From the NCBI RefSeq assembly GCF_003688555.1, contig NZ_REFR01000012.1:310001-374000 (forward strand): a stretch of 64,000 nucleotides of DNA, in the 5' to 3' direction. The DNA comes from Eilatimonas milleporae (GTDB lineage Bacteria; Pseudomonadota; Alphaproteobacteria; Sphingomonadales; Kordiimonadaceae). Positions 17,633-28,252 of this stretch are shown here, in pieces; the first letter of the stretch is position 1; each line of letters begins with the position of its first letter. Below the pieces are notes generated by a model. That model was not told where the DNA came from, made no database searches, and was given only the letters and a program-made list of their open reading frames with translations. The position numbers and the translations under genes are program-made.

Positions 17633-18424
17633 TCAGGCGGCCAGGTCAATCCATACGGGCGTATGGTCGCTGGCCTTTTCCTGGGCGCGCGGGATACGGT
17701 CCACATCGGCGCCTTTGAGACGGTCAGCGGCTTCCGGGGACAGCATCAGGTGATCGATGCGGATACCGTGATCCTTGGCCCAGGCACCACGCTGATAATC
17801 CCAGAAACTGTATTTCGGCCCTGCGGGGTGGATTTGCCGCAATGCATCCAGATACCCCAGATGGGTCAGGGCGCGCAAACGGGCCCGGCTTTCCGGTTGG
17901 GTCAGGGCATCGTCGACCCAGGCTGCAGGGTCGTGGCAGTCATCCGTGTCATCCTGTGGAATGACATTGTAATCACCGGCCAGAACGACGGGCCTTTCCA
18001 CGGTCAGCAGACGGCTGGCATGGGCCACCAGCCTGTCCATCCAGGCAAGTTTGTAATCGAATTTCGGACCCGGCCTGGGATTGCCGTTCGGCAGGTAAAG
18101 GCTGGCGACACGCACGTTCATGACCGTCGCTTCGATATACCGGGACTGATCGTCGCCGTCCGCGACGCCTCCGTCAACGGCAGGCAGGCCGCGTACAATA
18201 TCGGTCACGGGATGACGGCTGATCAGGGCGACACCGTTGAACCCCTTCTGGCCGTGGGTTTCCACATGCCAGCCCTTGTCCTCGATTTCCATCCGGGGAA
18301 AGGTCTCATCAACGCTTTTGATTTCCTGCAGGCAGGCAACGTCGGGCTGGAATGTGTCCAGCCATTCCAGAAGACGGGGCAGGCGTGCCTTCACGCCGTT
18401 GATGTTGAAGGTGGCGATTTTCAA
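17633..18424 (-). CDS. xthA: Exodeoxyribonuclease III
   Basis: 263 residues from TTG 18424 (LKIATFNINGVKARLPRLLEWL); the longer frame upstream reads into the erpA end and is not ExoIII. Motifs: LQEIKS (metal-binding Glu), GDYNVIP and SDHTPVW (catalytic Asp/His), all of the EEP nuclease family. The enzyme cuts at abasic sites and removes 3' blocks in base-excision repair. It lies 28 bases behind erpA in the same direction, a common alphaproteobacterial pair. Confidence 0.95.
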   Translation of the reverse strand: MKIATFNINGVKARLPRLLEWLDTFQPDVACLQEIKSVDETFPRMEIEDKGWHVETHGQKGFNGVALISRHPVTDIVRGLPAVDGGVADGDDQSRYIEATVMNVRVASLYLPNGNPRPGPKFDYKLAWMDRLVAHASRLLTVERPVVLAGDYNVIPQDDTDDCHDPAAWVDDALTQPESRARLRALTHLGYLDALRQIHPAGPKYSFWDYQRGAWAKDHGIRIDHLMLSPEAADRLKGADVDRIPRAQEKASDHTPVWIDLAA

Positions 18425-18452
18425 CGCATGATTTCCGAGGACTGATAAAGCG

Positions 18453-18806
18453 TCAGACGGCGAACGAGGACCCGCAGCCGCAGGATGACGTTGCGTTCGG
18501 GTTTTTAACCTGGAAGGAGGCACCGACCAGATCTTCGACAAAGTCGACCTCTGAACCGGCCACATACAGCAGGGACATCGAGTCGACCAGCAGGGTCACC
18601 CCGTCACGGGTGACGACGATATCGTCTTTTTTCTGTTCGGCGTCAAAGGCAAAACCGTACTGAAAGCCGCTGCATCCGCCACCGGAAACGGTCAGGCGCA
18701 GTTTAAGATCCGGGTTGCCCTGCTGTTCGATCAGGGCGGCCACACGGTGGGCGGCCTTTTCACTGAGGCCGACGGGGGCTTCCTGTGCCATGTCTTTCAT
18801 TCCCAT
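18453..18806 (-). CDS. erpA: Iron-sulfur cluster insertion protein
   Basis: 117 residues from ATG 18806; ATG 18800 and 18791 are alternatives. The A-type carrier signature is complete: [11 protein letters not shown] (first Cys about residue 47) and the C-terminal [11 protein letters not shown] with the other two. These cysteines pass an iron-sulfur cluster to target proteins. Gene order erpA-xthA divergent from dgt is conserved in alphaproteobacteria. Confidence 0.95.
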   Translation of the reverse strand: MGMKDMAQEAPVGLSEKAAHRVAALIEQQGNPDLKLRLTVSGGGCSGFQYGFAFDAEQKKDDIVVTRDGVTLLVDSMSLLYVAGSEVDFVEDLVGASFQVKNPNATSSCGCGSSFAV

Positions 18807-19052
18807 ACTCGCGGATATGCCTGTGTTTCGCGGGAAACAGGCTGTACATGCTTTTATGTAAGGGCATCGCGCTGCAAAATCAAACAAGGAGCCATGCATC
18901 TTCGGACAAGCTGCCCTTGCGGCACAGCGGGGACCACACGCTGTCGGCAGCATATTATTAGAGGATTGCGCCGCTTGTGAAGCGGTGACCCGGTCGATAT
19001 GGTGCACATCCCTGTTACCTGCTGCGTCCGAAAAATAAGGATTACGTCCCTG

Positions 19053-20273
19053 ATGAGTATCCGCGACAGCGACCGTCCGCGCTATGCCGATACGCTTGCG
19101 CCTTATGCCTGCCTGCCTGATGCCAGCAGGGGGCGTCTGCACAATGAGCCGGAAAGCATCAACCGCAGTCCCTACCAGCGGGACCGGGATCGGGTGATCC
19201 ATTCCTCCAGTTTCCGCCGGCTGAAGCATAAGACACAGGTGTTCGTCTATCACGAGGGTGATCATTTCCGGACACGTCTGACACATTCCCTGGAGGTGGC
19301 GCAGATAACGCGGTCTATCTGTCGCGACATGGGGCTGAACGAGGACCTGGGCGAGGTTCTGGCACTGGCGCACGATCTCGGGCATCCGCCCTTCGGGCAT
19401 GCGGGCGAAGCGGTGCTGAACACCTGCATGGAGCGCTATGGCGGGTTTGACCACAATGCCCAGACCATCCGTCTGGTCACCGGTCTGGAACGGCGCTATG
19501 CGTCTTTCGACGGGTTGAACCTGACATGGGAGAGCCTGGAAGGTCTTGCCAAGCATAACGGCCCGCTGGTGGAAGGGGCTGTGGATCCGCTGTCATTACC
19601 AGAAAATCTGCCGTTCGGTCTGCGTGATTATCTGAAGGTGCAGGATCTGGAGCTGCATACGTTTGCCAGTGCCGAGGCCCAGGTAGCGGCCATCGCCGAT
19701 GATATCGCCTATTCCAGCCACGATCTGGATGACGGTCTGCGCGCCCGCCTGTTCGAGTTTGAGGAAATTCGTGACATTCCCATCGTTGCCCAGTTGATAG
19801 ACGAGGTGACGTGGACTTATCCCGATGCGGACCGCGCGGTGATGGTGCACGAACTGGTGCGGCGTCTTATCAATCGTATGGTCACCGACCTGACGGTGGA
19901 AACCGGCAGGCGGATCGATGCCCTGTCGCCTGCGGGCGTCGACGATATCCGCACCGCAGGCACCGCTGTGGTCGCTTTCAGTCCCGACATGGCGGTCGCG
20001 GTAAGGGCGCTGAAGGATTTCCTGCATGCGCGCATGTATCGCCATTATCTGGTGAACCGTATGACCAGCAAAGCAAAAAGGGTGGTGCGCGATCTGTTTC
20101 AGCTTTATATCGCTGAACCCGAGTGTCTGCCCGATGAGTGGCGCGACCGGGCCGGTGCACCGGAAAGCGTTGAAACAGCCCGTGTCGTGGCGGACTTCAT
20201 CGCCGGTATGACGGACCGTTTTGCTTTTCGCGAGCACGCCAAACTCTTTGATTTAAGCGATGTAAAATTATGA
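19053..20273 (+). CDS. dgt: Deoxyguanosinetriphosphate triphosphohydrolase-like protein
   Basis: 406 residues from ATG 19053; the frame is open to 18999 but the family starts near here. The HD motif is split as usual: [25 protein letters not shown] and later the Asp of [14 protein letters not shown]. The enzyme hydrolyses dNTPs to nucleoside and triphosphate. The stop overlaps the argS start by ATGA. Confidence 0.93.
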   Translation: MSIRDSDRPRYADTLAPYACLPDASRGRLHNEPESINRSPYQRDRDRVIHSSSFRRLKHKTQVFVYHEGDHFRTRLTHSLEVAQITRSICRDMGLNEDLGEVLALAHDLGHPPFGHAGEAVLNTCMERYGGFDHNAQTIRLVTGLERRYASFDGLNLTWESLEGLAKHNGPLVEGAVDPLSLPENLPFGLRDYLKVQDLELHTFASAEAQVAAIADDIAYSSHDLDDGLRARLFEFEEIRDIPIVAQLIDEVTWTYPDADRAVMVHELVRRLINRMVTDLTVETGRRIDALSPAGVDDIRTAGTAVVAFSPDMAVAVRALKDFLHARMYRHYLVNRMTSKAKRVVRDLFQLYIAEPECLPDEWRDRAGAPESVETARVVADFIAGMTDRFAFREHAKLFDLSDVKL

Positions 20274-22021
20274 ATGTTTTTAAATACTTTCGCGCACTTC
20301 TTGAAAAAGAACTTGAGACTTTGGCGGCGTCCGGAAATCTGCCTGTGGGGTTGAAAACCGATGCCATCACGGTGGAGCCGCCACGCGATGCCGCCCACGG
20401 CGATATGGCCACCAATGCGGCCCTTGTCCTGGCGAAACAGGCCGCGATAAAACCACGTGACCTCGCGACAAAGCTGGTGCCCGGACTGCTGGCCCTTGAT
20501 GAAGTCGATGACGTGGAGATTGCCGGTCCGGGTTTCATCAATATCCGTTTGGCACCGTCCTTCTGGCAAGGCTGCGTATCGGGGATTGTTGCCTCGGGTC
20601 TCTCTTACGGTGACAGCACGCTGGGCGGTAACGAGGCCGTCAATGTGGAATATGTCTCGGCCAATCCGACCGGGCCGCTGCATGTGGGCCATACGCGCGG
20701 TGCCGTTTTCGGCGATGCGCTCGCCAATCTGCTGACCAAGGCGGGATACAGGGTCACCAAGGAATATTACATCAATGACGCCGGCAGTCAGATCGACACG
20801 CTGGCGCGGTCCGCCTATCTGCGTTACTGCGAGGTCCACGGACGCCATATCGGCGACATTCCGGAAGGGCTTTATCCCGGTGATTACCTGATACCGGTCG
20901 GGCAGGCGCTCAAGGAAAAATACGGGGATCGTTTCCTGGACGAGGAGGAGGGCGCCTGGCTGTCAGTGGTCCGGGAAGACGCCACTGCCGCGATGATGTC
21001 CCTTATCCGCAGCGACCTGGAAGCTCTTGGTATTACACAGGAAATATTCCATTCTGAAAAGGCATTGCATGCGTCGGGCGAGATTGAGGCCGCCATCGAG
21101 GATCTGCGAGCCGCCGGCCATATTTACGAAGGTGTGCTGGAGCCGCCCAAGGGCAAAAAACCGGACGACTGGGAGCCGCGTGAACAAACCTTGTTCCGGG
21201 CGACCGATTTTGGCGACGATGTGGATCGTCCACTGAAAAAATCGGATGGCACCTATACCTATTTTGCCGCCGACATCGCCTATCACCATGACAAAATCAA
21301 GCGGGGCTTCCATGCGATGATCGACGTCTGGGGCGCGGACCACGGTGGATATGTCAAGCGTATGCAGGCCGCTGTCAGGGCCCTGGATGACAAGGCAGAT
21401 CTGGATGTGAAATTGTGCCAGCTTGTCCGCCTGTTCCGCGCCGGTGAGCCTGTCAAAATGTCCAAGCGGGCCGGTACGTTCATCACCATGCGTGATGTTG
21501 TGGATGAAGTGGGGCGCGATGTGACGCGTTTCATCATGCTCACCAGGAAGAACGACGCGCCGCTTGATTTCGACTTCACCAAGGTGACGGAGCAATCGCG
21601 CGACAATCCGGTCTTTTACGTGCAGTATGCCCATGCAAGGGTCTGTTCCGTGCTGCGCAAGGCGCAAGAGCTATTCCCCCATATGGACACTGATGACAGC
21701 GCCTTGGCGGGCGCTGATCTGTCACGGTTGACCCGCGACGGCGAACTGGCGCTGATCCGTCACATGGCGGCCTGGCCGCGTTTGGTCGAAAGTGCGGCGG
21801 AAGCGCATGAACCTCACAGGGTGGCGTTTTTTCTTTATGATCTGGCATCCGAGTTTCATACTCTGTGGAACAGGGGCAATGATGATCCTTCGGACCGTTT
21901 CCTGATCGAGGAAGATGCCGGGCTGACACAGGCCCGCCTTGCTCTTCTGAGGGCGGCGGCGCTTGTCATTGCAAGCGGTCTTTCGGTTCTGGGCGTCGTG
22001 CCGGTGAAGGAAATGCGTTAA
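20270..22021 (+). CDS. argS: Arginyl-tRNA synthetase
   Basis: 583 residues. The HIGH-type motif is in [18 protein letters not shown] (about residues 130-147) and [10 protein letters not shown] is near 399. The N-terminal Add-1 domain and the C-terminal DALR anticodon-binding domain ([16 protein letters not shown]) are present. It is translationally coupled to dgt, and the SPOR gene starts on the base after its stop. Confidence 0.97.
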   Translation: MNVFKYFRALLEKELETLAASGNLPVGLKTDAITVEPPRDAAHGDMATNAALVLAKQAAIKPRDLATKLVPGLLALDEVDDVEIAGPGFINIRLAPSFWQGCVSGIVASGLSYGDSTLGGNEAVNVEYVSANPTGPLHVGHTRGAVFGDALANLLTKAGYRVTKEYYINDAGSQIDTLARSAYLRYCEVHGRHIGDIPEGLYPGDYLIPVGQALKEKYGDRFLDEEEGAWLSVVREDATAAMMSLIRSDLEALGITQEIFHSEKALHASGEIEAAIEDLRAAGHIYEGVLEPPKGKKPDDWEPREQTLFRATDFGDDVDRPLKKSDGTYTYFAADIAYHHDKIKRGFHAMIDVWGADHGGYVKRMQAAVRALDDKADLDVKLCQLVRLFRAGEPVKMSKRAGTFITMRDVVDEVGRDVTRFIMLTRKNDAPLDFDFTKVTEQSRDNPVFYVQYAHARVCSVLRKAQELFPHMDTDDSALAGADLSRLTRDGELALIRHMAAWPRLVESAAEAHEPHRVAFFLYDLASEFHTLWNRGNDDPSDRFLIEEDAGLTQARLALLRAAALVIASGLSVLGVVPVKEMR

Positions 22022-22987
22022 ATGAGCGATACCAACAATACCGATCAAAACGCCGATACCCTGCTGGGGGCGGCGCAAGGCGATACCGATCCGGAAACGC
22101 CACCCTGGCTGCAGCCCGTATCCGACGATGAGGAAGAGGATGCCGGTTTTCTAAAGGGTAACAAGGTTTTCCTGATGGGAGGCTTGGCTCTTCTTGTCGT
22201 GGGTCTGTTCGTTGCCGGCCTGCTGTTTTTATACAATGGCGAAGAAGACGGCCCTCCGCGCTATGTTGCCGCGCCGGAGGAGCCGGGCCGCACCCGGCCG
22301 GATAATCCCGGCGGCATGGATGTTCCGCACCGTGACAAAGAGGTTCTGGAACGGGCGGCAGGTCAGCCTGTGCGCACGGATACCGGCCTGGGCGAACAGC
22401 CCGAACAGCCGATCGAGGATATTGTCAGGGCCCTGGAAGAAAGCGTGGCGGCAGACCGCGCCCGTGACCAGCAGTCCGCCGGGCAATCCACCCCGCCGGC
22501 AGACGCGCAGTCCGCACTGACAGAACAGGCCGCAGACGACCGCTGGAATGATCGACAGAACGACCGGCAGACGGGCCGGAATGGGCAATCCGGTACGGTT
22601 GCGGACGCCAGCCGCACCGCTGAACAGCAGTCGGTAACCTCCGCACAGCGTCCAAAGGCAGTCAGCGGCGACAGTTCCGCCGCGTCGTCCACGGGTGAGA
22701 GCAGTGGCCCCGTATCAGCGGCGCCCGACGGTCCGCCGTCTTCGGGGTACCGCCTGCAACTGGGGGCTTTCGGCAGCCGCGCGGGGGCGGAGCGCGCCTG
22801 GAGCCGACTGCGCCGCCAGCATTCCACCCTTCTGGAGGGACTGAGTGCGGATTACGAACCGGTCAATACCGGCGACCGGACATTGTACCGTCTGCGGGTC
22901 GGGCCGCTGCAGGACCGGGCGGCGGCCGATGCTTTGTGTGTGTCCCTGCGTGCCGAGAATGTGGCCTGCATGGTGATCAATCCGTGA
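22022..22987 (+). CDS. SPOR-domain membrane protein
   Basis: 321 residues. A cytoplasmic N-terminal part is followed by one membrane segment at about 47-72 (VFLMGGLALLVVGLFVAGLLFLY), a long low-complexity linker rich in Gln, Ser and Asp (about 80-240), and a C-terminal SPOR domain (about 243-320, GYRLQLGAFGSRAGAERAW) that binds denuded peptidoglycan at the septum. It sits between argS and nagZ as in many alphaproteobacteria. Likely involved in division. Confidence 0.88.
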   Translation: MSDTNNTDQNADTLLGAAQGDTDPETPPWLQPVSDDEEEDAGFLKGNKVFLMGGLALLVVGLFVAGLLFLYNGEEDGPPRYVAAPEEPGRTRPDNPGGMDVPHRDKEVLERAAGQPVRTDTGLGEQPEQPIEDIVRALEESVAADRARDQQSAGQSTPPADAQSALTEQAADDRWNDRQNDRQTGRNGQSGTVADASRTAEQQSVTSAQRPKAVSGDSSAASSTGESSGPVSAAPDGPPSSGYRLQLGAFGSRAGAERAWSRLRRQHSTLLEGLSADYEPVNTGDRTLYRLRVGPLQDRAAADALCVSLRAENVACMVINP

Positions 22988-24021
22988 TTCCGGTTCTTTT
23001 CGGTCTGGCCGGGCCGGAATTGCTTTTCGAGGAACGGCGCCTGTTTCAGGACTGTGTGCCGGCGGGCTTCATCCTCTTCAAACGCAATGTGGAAAACCCG
23101 GCCCAGCTCCGCCGTCTGACGGACAGTCTGCGGCATATGACCGGGCGCGAACATTTGCCCATACTGATCGACCAGGAAGGGGGCCGGGTCCAGCGCATGG
23201 GGCCGCCGCGCTGGCGTGCGTATCCTGCCATGGGGGTGTTCGGGCACATGGCGCGGCAGGACCCGGCAAAGGCGGCGGGCGCGGCCAGCGCCCTCAGACT
23301 GCATACGCGTCTGATCGCTGATGATTTGAGGCGTGTCGGCATCACGGTGAACTGCCTGCCGCTTATCGACGTGCCGCAACCGGATGCGGATGGGGTGATC
23401 GGTGACCGTGCTTTCGACGATGATCCGTCGCGTGTCGCCGCGCTGGGCCGGATCGTCGCCGATGCGTTGACCGCAGGCGGTGTGCTGCCCGTGATCAAGC
23501 ATATTCCCGGCCACGGGCGTGCCATGGTGGACAGCCATGAGGCTCTGCCCAGGGTCGAGGCAGCGCTGGAAACCCTGGAAAAGATCGATTTTCCGCCTTT
23601 CCGTGCTCTGAGAGACGCCCCGTTCGCCATGACGGCACATGTTGTTTACACGGCGCTCGATGCGGCTGTCCCCGCGACCCTGTCCCGCGTGGTCATCCGT
23701 GACTGGATACGCGGGCACATGGGCTATCGCGGTCTTTTGATGAGCGATGACATTGGCATGAACGCCCTGTCGGGCACGATGGCGGACAGGGCACGCGGCT
23801 GCATTGCCGCGGGCTGCGATCTGGTCCTGCACTGTGACGGGGACCTGGACGCCATGCGGAGCATCGCCGATGCATTGCCGCAGGCGGAGCCGATTTTGAA
23901 TACGCGCCTGTCGTGTCTTGTCGGTGGTCTTTCCGAGGCCGGTGACGGCCTGTCGCACAGTGACCGGCTTGATCTGGAACAGCGTTACGACCACCTGATG
24001 AAAGATCTGTTGCCGGCCTGA
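22984..24021 (+). CDS. nagZ: Beta-N-acetylhexosaminidase
   Basis: 345 residues from GTG 22984, which overlaps the SPOR stop in GTGA. Glycoside hydrolase family 3: LIDQEGGRVQRMGPPRW (about 62-78), the NagZ signature KHIPGHGRAMVDSHEALP (about 171-188) with the catalytic His loop, and LLMSDDIGMNALSG with the nucleophile Asp. It removes GlcNAc from muropeptides in cell-wall recycling. Confidence 0.94.
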   Translation: MIPVLFGLAGPELLFEERRLFQDCVPAGFILFKRNVENPAQLRRLTDSLRHMTGREHLPILIDQEGGRVQRMGPPRWRAYPAMGVFGHMARQDPAKAAGAASALRLHTRLIADDLRRVGITVNCLPLIDVPQPDADGVIGDRAFDDDPSRVAALGRIVADALTAGGVLPVIKHIPGHGRAMVDSHEALPRVEAALETLEKIDFPPFRALRDAPFAMTAHVVYTALDAAVPATLSRVVIRDWIRGHMGYRGLLMSDDIGMNALSGTMADRARGCIAAGCDLVLHCDGDLDAMRSIADALPQAEPILNTRLSCLVGGLSEAGDGLSHSDRLDLEQRYDHLMKDLLPA

Positions 24022-24065
24022 CCGAGGCGGCCGGTCCGTATTCCTGTCATGAACGGAGACCCGTT

Positions 24066-24716
24066 GTGCCCGATATCGGCGCCAGCCTTCATCTGATCAG
24101 CGTCATGGCGCTGCCTTTTCTTCTGGCCGTGACCCTGCATGAGGCCGGGCACGCCCTTGCCGCATACCGGTTGGGTGACCGGACGGCCCAGGCGGCGGGC
24201 CGTCTGTCTCTCAATCCGCTGGTCCATGTTGACCCGTTCGGCACAGTGGCGATTCCGCTGATCGCCATTTTCACCGGATTTCCGTTTCTGATCGGATATG
24301 CCAAGCCGGTTCCCGTCGATCCGCGCAATTTCAAAAAAACGCGCCGGGATATCGTTCTGGTGGCATTGGCCGGGCCCTTTGGCAATGTGGTGGTGGCGGT
24401 TTTCTTCGCTTATGTCTTGCGTTTTGCTCTGGGGGCGGGGTTCACTCAGGACGACTGGGTCACCAATGTCGCCGTCTTCGGCATTTTCCTCAATTGTCTG
24501 TTCATGGTGTTCAATCTGCTGCCCATTCCGCCACTGGACGGAGGTGCCGTGGTGGCGCAGTTCTTGCCGTCCGACTTGGCGATACGCTATCAATCCATTG
24601 CGCCTTTCGGGTTTCTGATCCTGATGGGCATCATCATCGTGGCCCGCGATGTGATCATTGCGCCCACGATGTTTTTCGCCGGTCTGATCGCGGCTTTGGT
24701 TGGCGTGCCGCTTTAA
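24066..24716 (+). CDS. Site-2 protease family (M50) membrane peptidase
   Basis: 216 residues from GTG 24066 with CGGAGA before it. Zinc-binding HEAGH in LAVTLHEAGHALAAYRLGD (about 18-36) and the distal NLLPIPPLDGG (about 151-161) define the family. There are about five or six membrane segments. It lacks a PDZ domain, so it is the short form whose substrate is unknown. It sits between nagZ and scpA, a conserved place. Confidence 0.9.
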   Translation: MPDIGASLHLISVMALPFLLAVTLHEAGHALAAYRLGDRTAQAAGRLSLNPLVHVDPFGTVAIPLIAIFTGFPFLIGYAKPVPVDPRNFKKTRRDIVLVALAGPFGNVVVAVFFAYVLRFALGAGFTQDDWVTNVAVFGIFLNCLFMVFNLLPIPPLDGGAVVAQFLPSDLAIRYQSIAPFGFLILMGIIIVARDVIIAPTMFFAGLIAALVGVPL

Positions 24717-24746
24717 TCGGCCGCGAGGGGCGGGAAAGCCCTGCGG

Positions 24747-25583
24747 GTGGATGATGTGAACACAGACGACAGCGATTTCGAGGAAGATCCGTATCCCCGG
24801 CCCGGCGCGCCGGGAGACGGTGCCGGCGCTCTTGCGGATGCAGGGGATGACGACGCTCTGGTCCTGCATATCGATGGTTTCGAGGGACCGCTTGATGTGC
24901 TGCTGATGCTGGCACGGGCGCAGAAGGTTGACCTGACACAGATTTCCATCCTGGAACTGGTGGAACAGTATCTGGCCTTTATCGCGGAAGCCCGCCGCAT
25001 GAAGCTGGAGATCGCCGCCGACTATCTGGTGATGGCGGCCTGGCTGGCATATCTGAAGTCACGGTTGCTTCTGCCGCGTGAAGAGGACGATGAAGAGCCC
25101 AGCGCCGAGGAGATGGCCCTGCGGCTGCAGTTGCGGCTGCAACGGCTGGAAGCCATGCGCGAGGCGGGCGCGAGGCTTATGGCGCGCAACCGGTTGGGGC
25201 GCGACATGTTTGCCCGTGGTGCCCCCGAGGGCGTCGTGATCGACAGACATGGCCGCTACGACATCACGCTTTATGAGTTGCTGAAGGCCTACGCCTATCA
25301 GCAAAGCAAGCAGGCGGCAGGCCCGATTCATATTGCCCGTCGCCCCGTCTATGCCCTTGAAGAGGCGCTGGAGCGTCTTTCCGGCCTGATTGGCGAGATA
25401 TTTTCCTGGTCCGACCTGGTGCAGTTTCTGCCCCAGGAGCTGTCAGATCCCCGCCTGCGCCGGTCAGCGGTGGCCAGTATGTTCGCGGCCAGCCTGGAAC
25501 TGGCGCGTCAGGGCGTGGCCGACATCCGGCAGATGGAAACCTACGGTCCCCTTTATGTCCGCAGGAAGGAGGATGAAGCATGA
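24747..25583 (+). CDS. scpA: Segregation and condensation protein A
   Basis: 278 residues from GTG 24747. HIDGFEGPLDVLLMLARAQKVDLTQISILELVEQYL (about 46-80) is the kleisin N-terminal signature, and the winged-helix C-terminus ends VASMFAASLELARQGVADIRQ. ScpA bridges SMC heads in the chromosome condensin complex. The gene overlaps scpB by ATGA. Confidence 0.94.
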   Translation: MDDVNTDDSDFEEDPYPRPGAPGDGAGALADAGDDDALVLHIDGFEGPLDVLLMLARAQKVDLTQISILELVEQYLAFIAEARRMKLEIAADYLVMAAWLAYLKSRLLLPREEDDEEPSAEEMALRLQLRLQRLEAMREAGARLMARNRLGRDMFARGAPEGVVIDRHGRYDITLYELLKAYAYQQSKQAAGPIHIARRPVYALEEALERLSGLIGEIFSWSDLVQFLPQELSDPRLRRSAVASMFAASLELARQGVADIRQMETYGPLYVRRKEDEA

Positions 25584-26389
25584 CCGACGACAAGATCGTC
25601 CCCCTTCAGACCGGCCAGCAGGCGACTGACGGCGAAACCGCCGATGCCGCGCCCCCGCAAGGCGTGCGCACCGATACGGAACGTATGCTGGAGGCGCTGT
25701 TGTTCGCAGCCGAAGCCCCACTTTCGGAGGCCGATCTGGCGGGCCGTTTGCCGGACGGGGCGGATGTGGCCGGGGCACTGGAAACGCTGCGGGCACGGTA
25801 TCTTGGTGCAGGGGTCGAACTGGCCGAGGTGGCCGGCAAATATATGTTTCGCACGGCCGGGGATCTGGCTTTTCTTCTGCGCCAGGAGGTCGAAGAGACC
25901 CGTAAATTGTCCAGAGCGGCGGTGGAAACCCTGTCCATTATCGCCTTTCACCAGCCTGTTACGCGGGCGGAGGTTGAGGATATCCGCGGTGTCGGCCTGT
26001 CAAAAGGCACGCTGGACGTTCTGATGGAGGCCGGTTGGGTCCGCATGCGCGGCCGGCGTAAGACGCCGGGCCGGCCGGTGACATACGGTACGACCGAGGA
26101 TTTTCTGGTGCATTTCGGCCTGGACAGTATCGAGGACCTGCCGGGGCTGGAAGACCTCAAAGCCGCCGGCCTTTTGGACAGTGTGGACGATGCGCTGGAC
26201 GCGCTGGGCCGCTTTGGCGGCCCCGACGACACGGATGAAGACGATGCACAGATCGATCTTGAGGATGCGATTGAACAATCCGCACGCGCAGCGGGCGAGG
26301 ACAGGCGCCGTTCGCCTTTGCAGGCCGGCCATAAAGCTGTAACACAAGAAGAGGAGAGTGCGCCGGATCATGAGGGCGGCGGGAAATGA
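25580..26389 (+). CDS. scpB: Segregation and condensation protein B
   Basis: 269 residues. Two winged-helix domains: ERMLEALLFAAEAPLSEADLAGRL (about 34-57) and RAAVETLSIIAFHQPVTRAEVEDIRGV (about 113-139), then GRPVTYGTTEDFLVHFGL. A long acidic, variable C-terminal tail. Partner of ScpA in the SMC complex. Confidence 0.94.
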   Translation: MTDDKIVPLQTGQQATDGETADAAPPQGVRTDTERMLEALLFAAEAPLSEADLAGRLPDGADVAGALETLRARYLGAGVELAEVAGKYMFRTAGDLAFLLRQEVEETRKLSRAAVETLSIIAFHQPVTRAEVEDIRGVGLSKGTLDVLMEAGWVRMRGRRKTPGRPVTYGTTEDFLVHFGLDSIEDLPGLEDLKAAGLLDSVDDALDALGRFGGPDDTDEDDAQIDLEDAIEQSARAAGEDRRRSPLQAGHKAVTQEEESAPDHEGGGK

Positions 26390-26461
26390 CGGTCAGGTCC
26401 GTCAAACGCAAGTCCCTTGAACGGTGCCGGCGCACCGAACTGTCGGAAGGAGTAAAAGGCC

Positions 26462-26728
26462 ATGTTTCCGGGCTGGTTACAAATCGCGCTTGTCGTCTTG
26501 CTGATTGTCCTCCTGTTCGGACGCGGCAAGATTTCCGAACTGATGGGTGATGTCGCCAAAGGCGTCACCAGTTTCCGCAAAGGGCTGAAGGATGTGGCGG
26601 AGACGCCTGAGGCGTCCGAGCCGCCGCAGACCAAAACGGTCGAGCACAAGCAGACGATCGAGGGCGAGGCCGTTTCTGAGGGTGTCTCGGCCGCCGCCGA
26701 GGACGCCGAGACGGCGAAGCGTCAATAA
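26462..26728 (+). CDS. tatA: Twin-arginine translocase subunit A
   Basis: 88 residues. GAAGGAG lies before ATG 26462. A short membrane helix ([22 protein letters not shown]), an amphipathic helix with the FGRGK hinge and SFRKGLKD, and a charged tail are all typical. It forms the pore for folded Tat substrates together with TatB and TatC. Confidence 0.95.
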   Translation: MFPGWLQIALVVLLIVLLFGRGKISELMGDVAKGVTSFRKGLKDVAETPEASEPPQTKTVEHKQTIEGEAVSEGVSAAAEDAETAKRQ

Positions 26729-26814
26729 CCCGCTTTTTGGGCAAGGCACCCCAGGCCGCATCTGTCATCTCTGTCAGGTCCGCCGGGGCGCGTCAGTCGG
26801 GATAGCCTTATCCG

Positions 26815-27351
26815 ATGTTTGATATCGGCAGTATGGAACTTTTCATCGTTGCGGTGGTGGCTCTTGTCGTCGTCGGCCCGCGCGAATTGCCGCGTCTGCT
26901 GCGCACAATCGGCGGTATGATGCGCCAGGTTCGCTCGCTGGCGGGCGAATTTCGCCGTGGTCTTGACGCCCTGGCGGAAGAGGTGGAGCAGGAAGCGGAC
27001 CCGTTTTCCGATCTGCGCAAGGCCGAAGGGCTGAAACCCGGCATGAGCCCGGATGAGATCACGGAAACCATCATGAAAAACCGTGCCGCTGAAAAAGGTG
27101 TGGATCAGGCCGCAGCGCCCTCCGGTGCCGATACACCGCCAGTACAGCCGGCCCCGAAAAAGGGCGTCCCCAATTTCAAGCCGAAAACGGTCGAGGACCG
27201 GGGGGAAACCGGCCAGACGGATGCCGTGCAGCAGGACGAAAAAGCGGAAACCCCGTCGGCCACGGCCGTCGAGGCGGCGTTGGAAAAAACCCCCGTAACC
27301 CCAGGCGGGGCTGCAGAGCGAAAAGGTGGAGCCGGCAATGATGCCACCTAA
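26815..27351 (+). CDS. tatB: Twin-arginine translocase subunit B
   Basis: 178 residues. MFDIGSMELFIVAVVALVVVGPRELPRLLRTIG is the TatB N-terminus, with Glu in the membrane helix and the GPREL hinge. An amphipathic helix (QVRSLAGEFRRGLDALAEEVEQ) and a long Pro/Ala/Glu-rich tail follow. The tatC start lies inside its last codons. Confidence 0.95.
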   Translation: MFDIGSMELFIVAVVALVVVGPRELPRLLRTIGGMMRQVRSLAGEFRRGLDALAEEVEQEADPFSDLRKAEGLKPGMSPDEITETIMKNRAAEKGVDQAAAPSGADTPPVQPAPKKGVPNFKPKTVEDRGETGQTDAVQQDEKAETPSATAVEAALEKTPVTPGGAAERKGGAGNDAT

Positions 27352-28222
27352 GGAATATGCAGGCGGCGATGTGCCGAAAGCCCCCGACCTGATCGACGGT
27401 CCCTCTGAAGACCCGAGGGAGGGCGCCGATACGGTGGAAGCCAGCCGCGCGCCCATTCTCGATCATCTGCTGGAGCTGCGCACCAGGCTGATCAAGGTGA
27501 TCGTCGGCATGCTGATCTTCTTTGTCATCGGTCTCTATTTCGCCGACGAGATTTTTCAGATTCTGGCCAAACCGTATGCCGATGCGGTCTCCGACCGGGA
27601 AGATGCCCGCATGATCTTTACCGGGCTGATGGAAAAATTCGTCGTCGACATCAAAGTGGCGCTCTATGCGGCCTTTCTTGTGACCTTTCCCTGGGCGGCC
27701 CTTCAGATCTGGAAATTTGTCGCTCCCGGCTTGTACCGGAACGAGCAGCAGGCCTTTCTGCCCTTTCTTTTCGCGACGCCCATTCTGTTCACGCTGGGGG
27801 CATGTCTGGCTTATTTCGTTGTGATTCCGTGGGCGTGGGAGTTTTTGCTCAGCTTTGAAAATCCCGGCGGTGACGGCACCCTGAAAATTGCCGCCGAGGC
27901 CAAGGTGAATGAATATCTGTCGCTGATCATGCAGATGATTTTTGCCTTCGGGCTGGCGTTTCTGCTGCCGGTCGGCCTGACCCTGATGGGACGCGCCGGG
28001 CTGGTCACGGCGGACAGTCTGCGCTCAAAGCGCCGCTATGCCATTGTCATCACATTTGTCGCGGCCGCGTTTCTGACCCCGCCGGACCCGATCAGCCAAG
28101 TCGCCCTTGGCATTCCCATCCTGCTTCTTTATGAACTGTCGATCCTGTTGATCGCTACTTTCGAAAAACGCCGTGCCCTGGACGAGGACGGCGGCGAGGA
28201 TGCAAGCGGCAGCACCGTCTAA
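27338..28222 (+). CDS. tatC: Twin-arginine translocase subunit C
   Basis: 294 residues from ATG 27338 (AGGTGGAG upstream); GTG 27326 is possible. It starts with a hydrophilic stretch, then the signature HLLELRTRLIKVIVGML, six membrane segments, the FVAPGLYRNEQQAFLPF loop and FxxAAFLTPPDPISQ. It is the receptor for twin-arginine signal peptides. Confidence 0.95.
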   Translation: MMPPKEYAGGDVPKAPDLIDGPSEDPREGADTVEASRAPILDHLLELRTRLIKVIVGMLIFFVIGLYFADEIFQILAKPYADAVSDREDARMIFTGLMEKFVVDIKVALYAAFLVTFPWAALQIWKFVAPGLYRNEQQAFLPFLFATPILFTLGACLAYFVVIPWAWEFLLSFENPGGDGTLKIAAEAKVNEYLSLIMQMIFAFGLAFLLPVGLTLMGRAGLVTADSLRSKRRYAIVITFVAAAFLTPPDPISQVALGIPILLLYELSILLIATFEKRRALDEDGGEDASGSTV

Positions 28223-28252
28223 ATCATAACGCAAAGAAGCGCAGTCACTGTC

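Noticed and set aside
16483-17718. 411-residue plus-strand frame over the Y-family polymerase
   Set aside because: The polymerase motifs, SOS box and ribosome-binding site fix the minus strand as coding.
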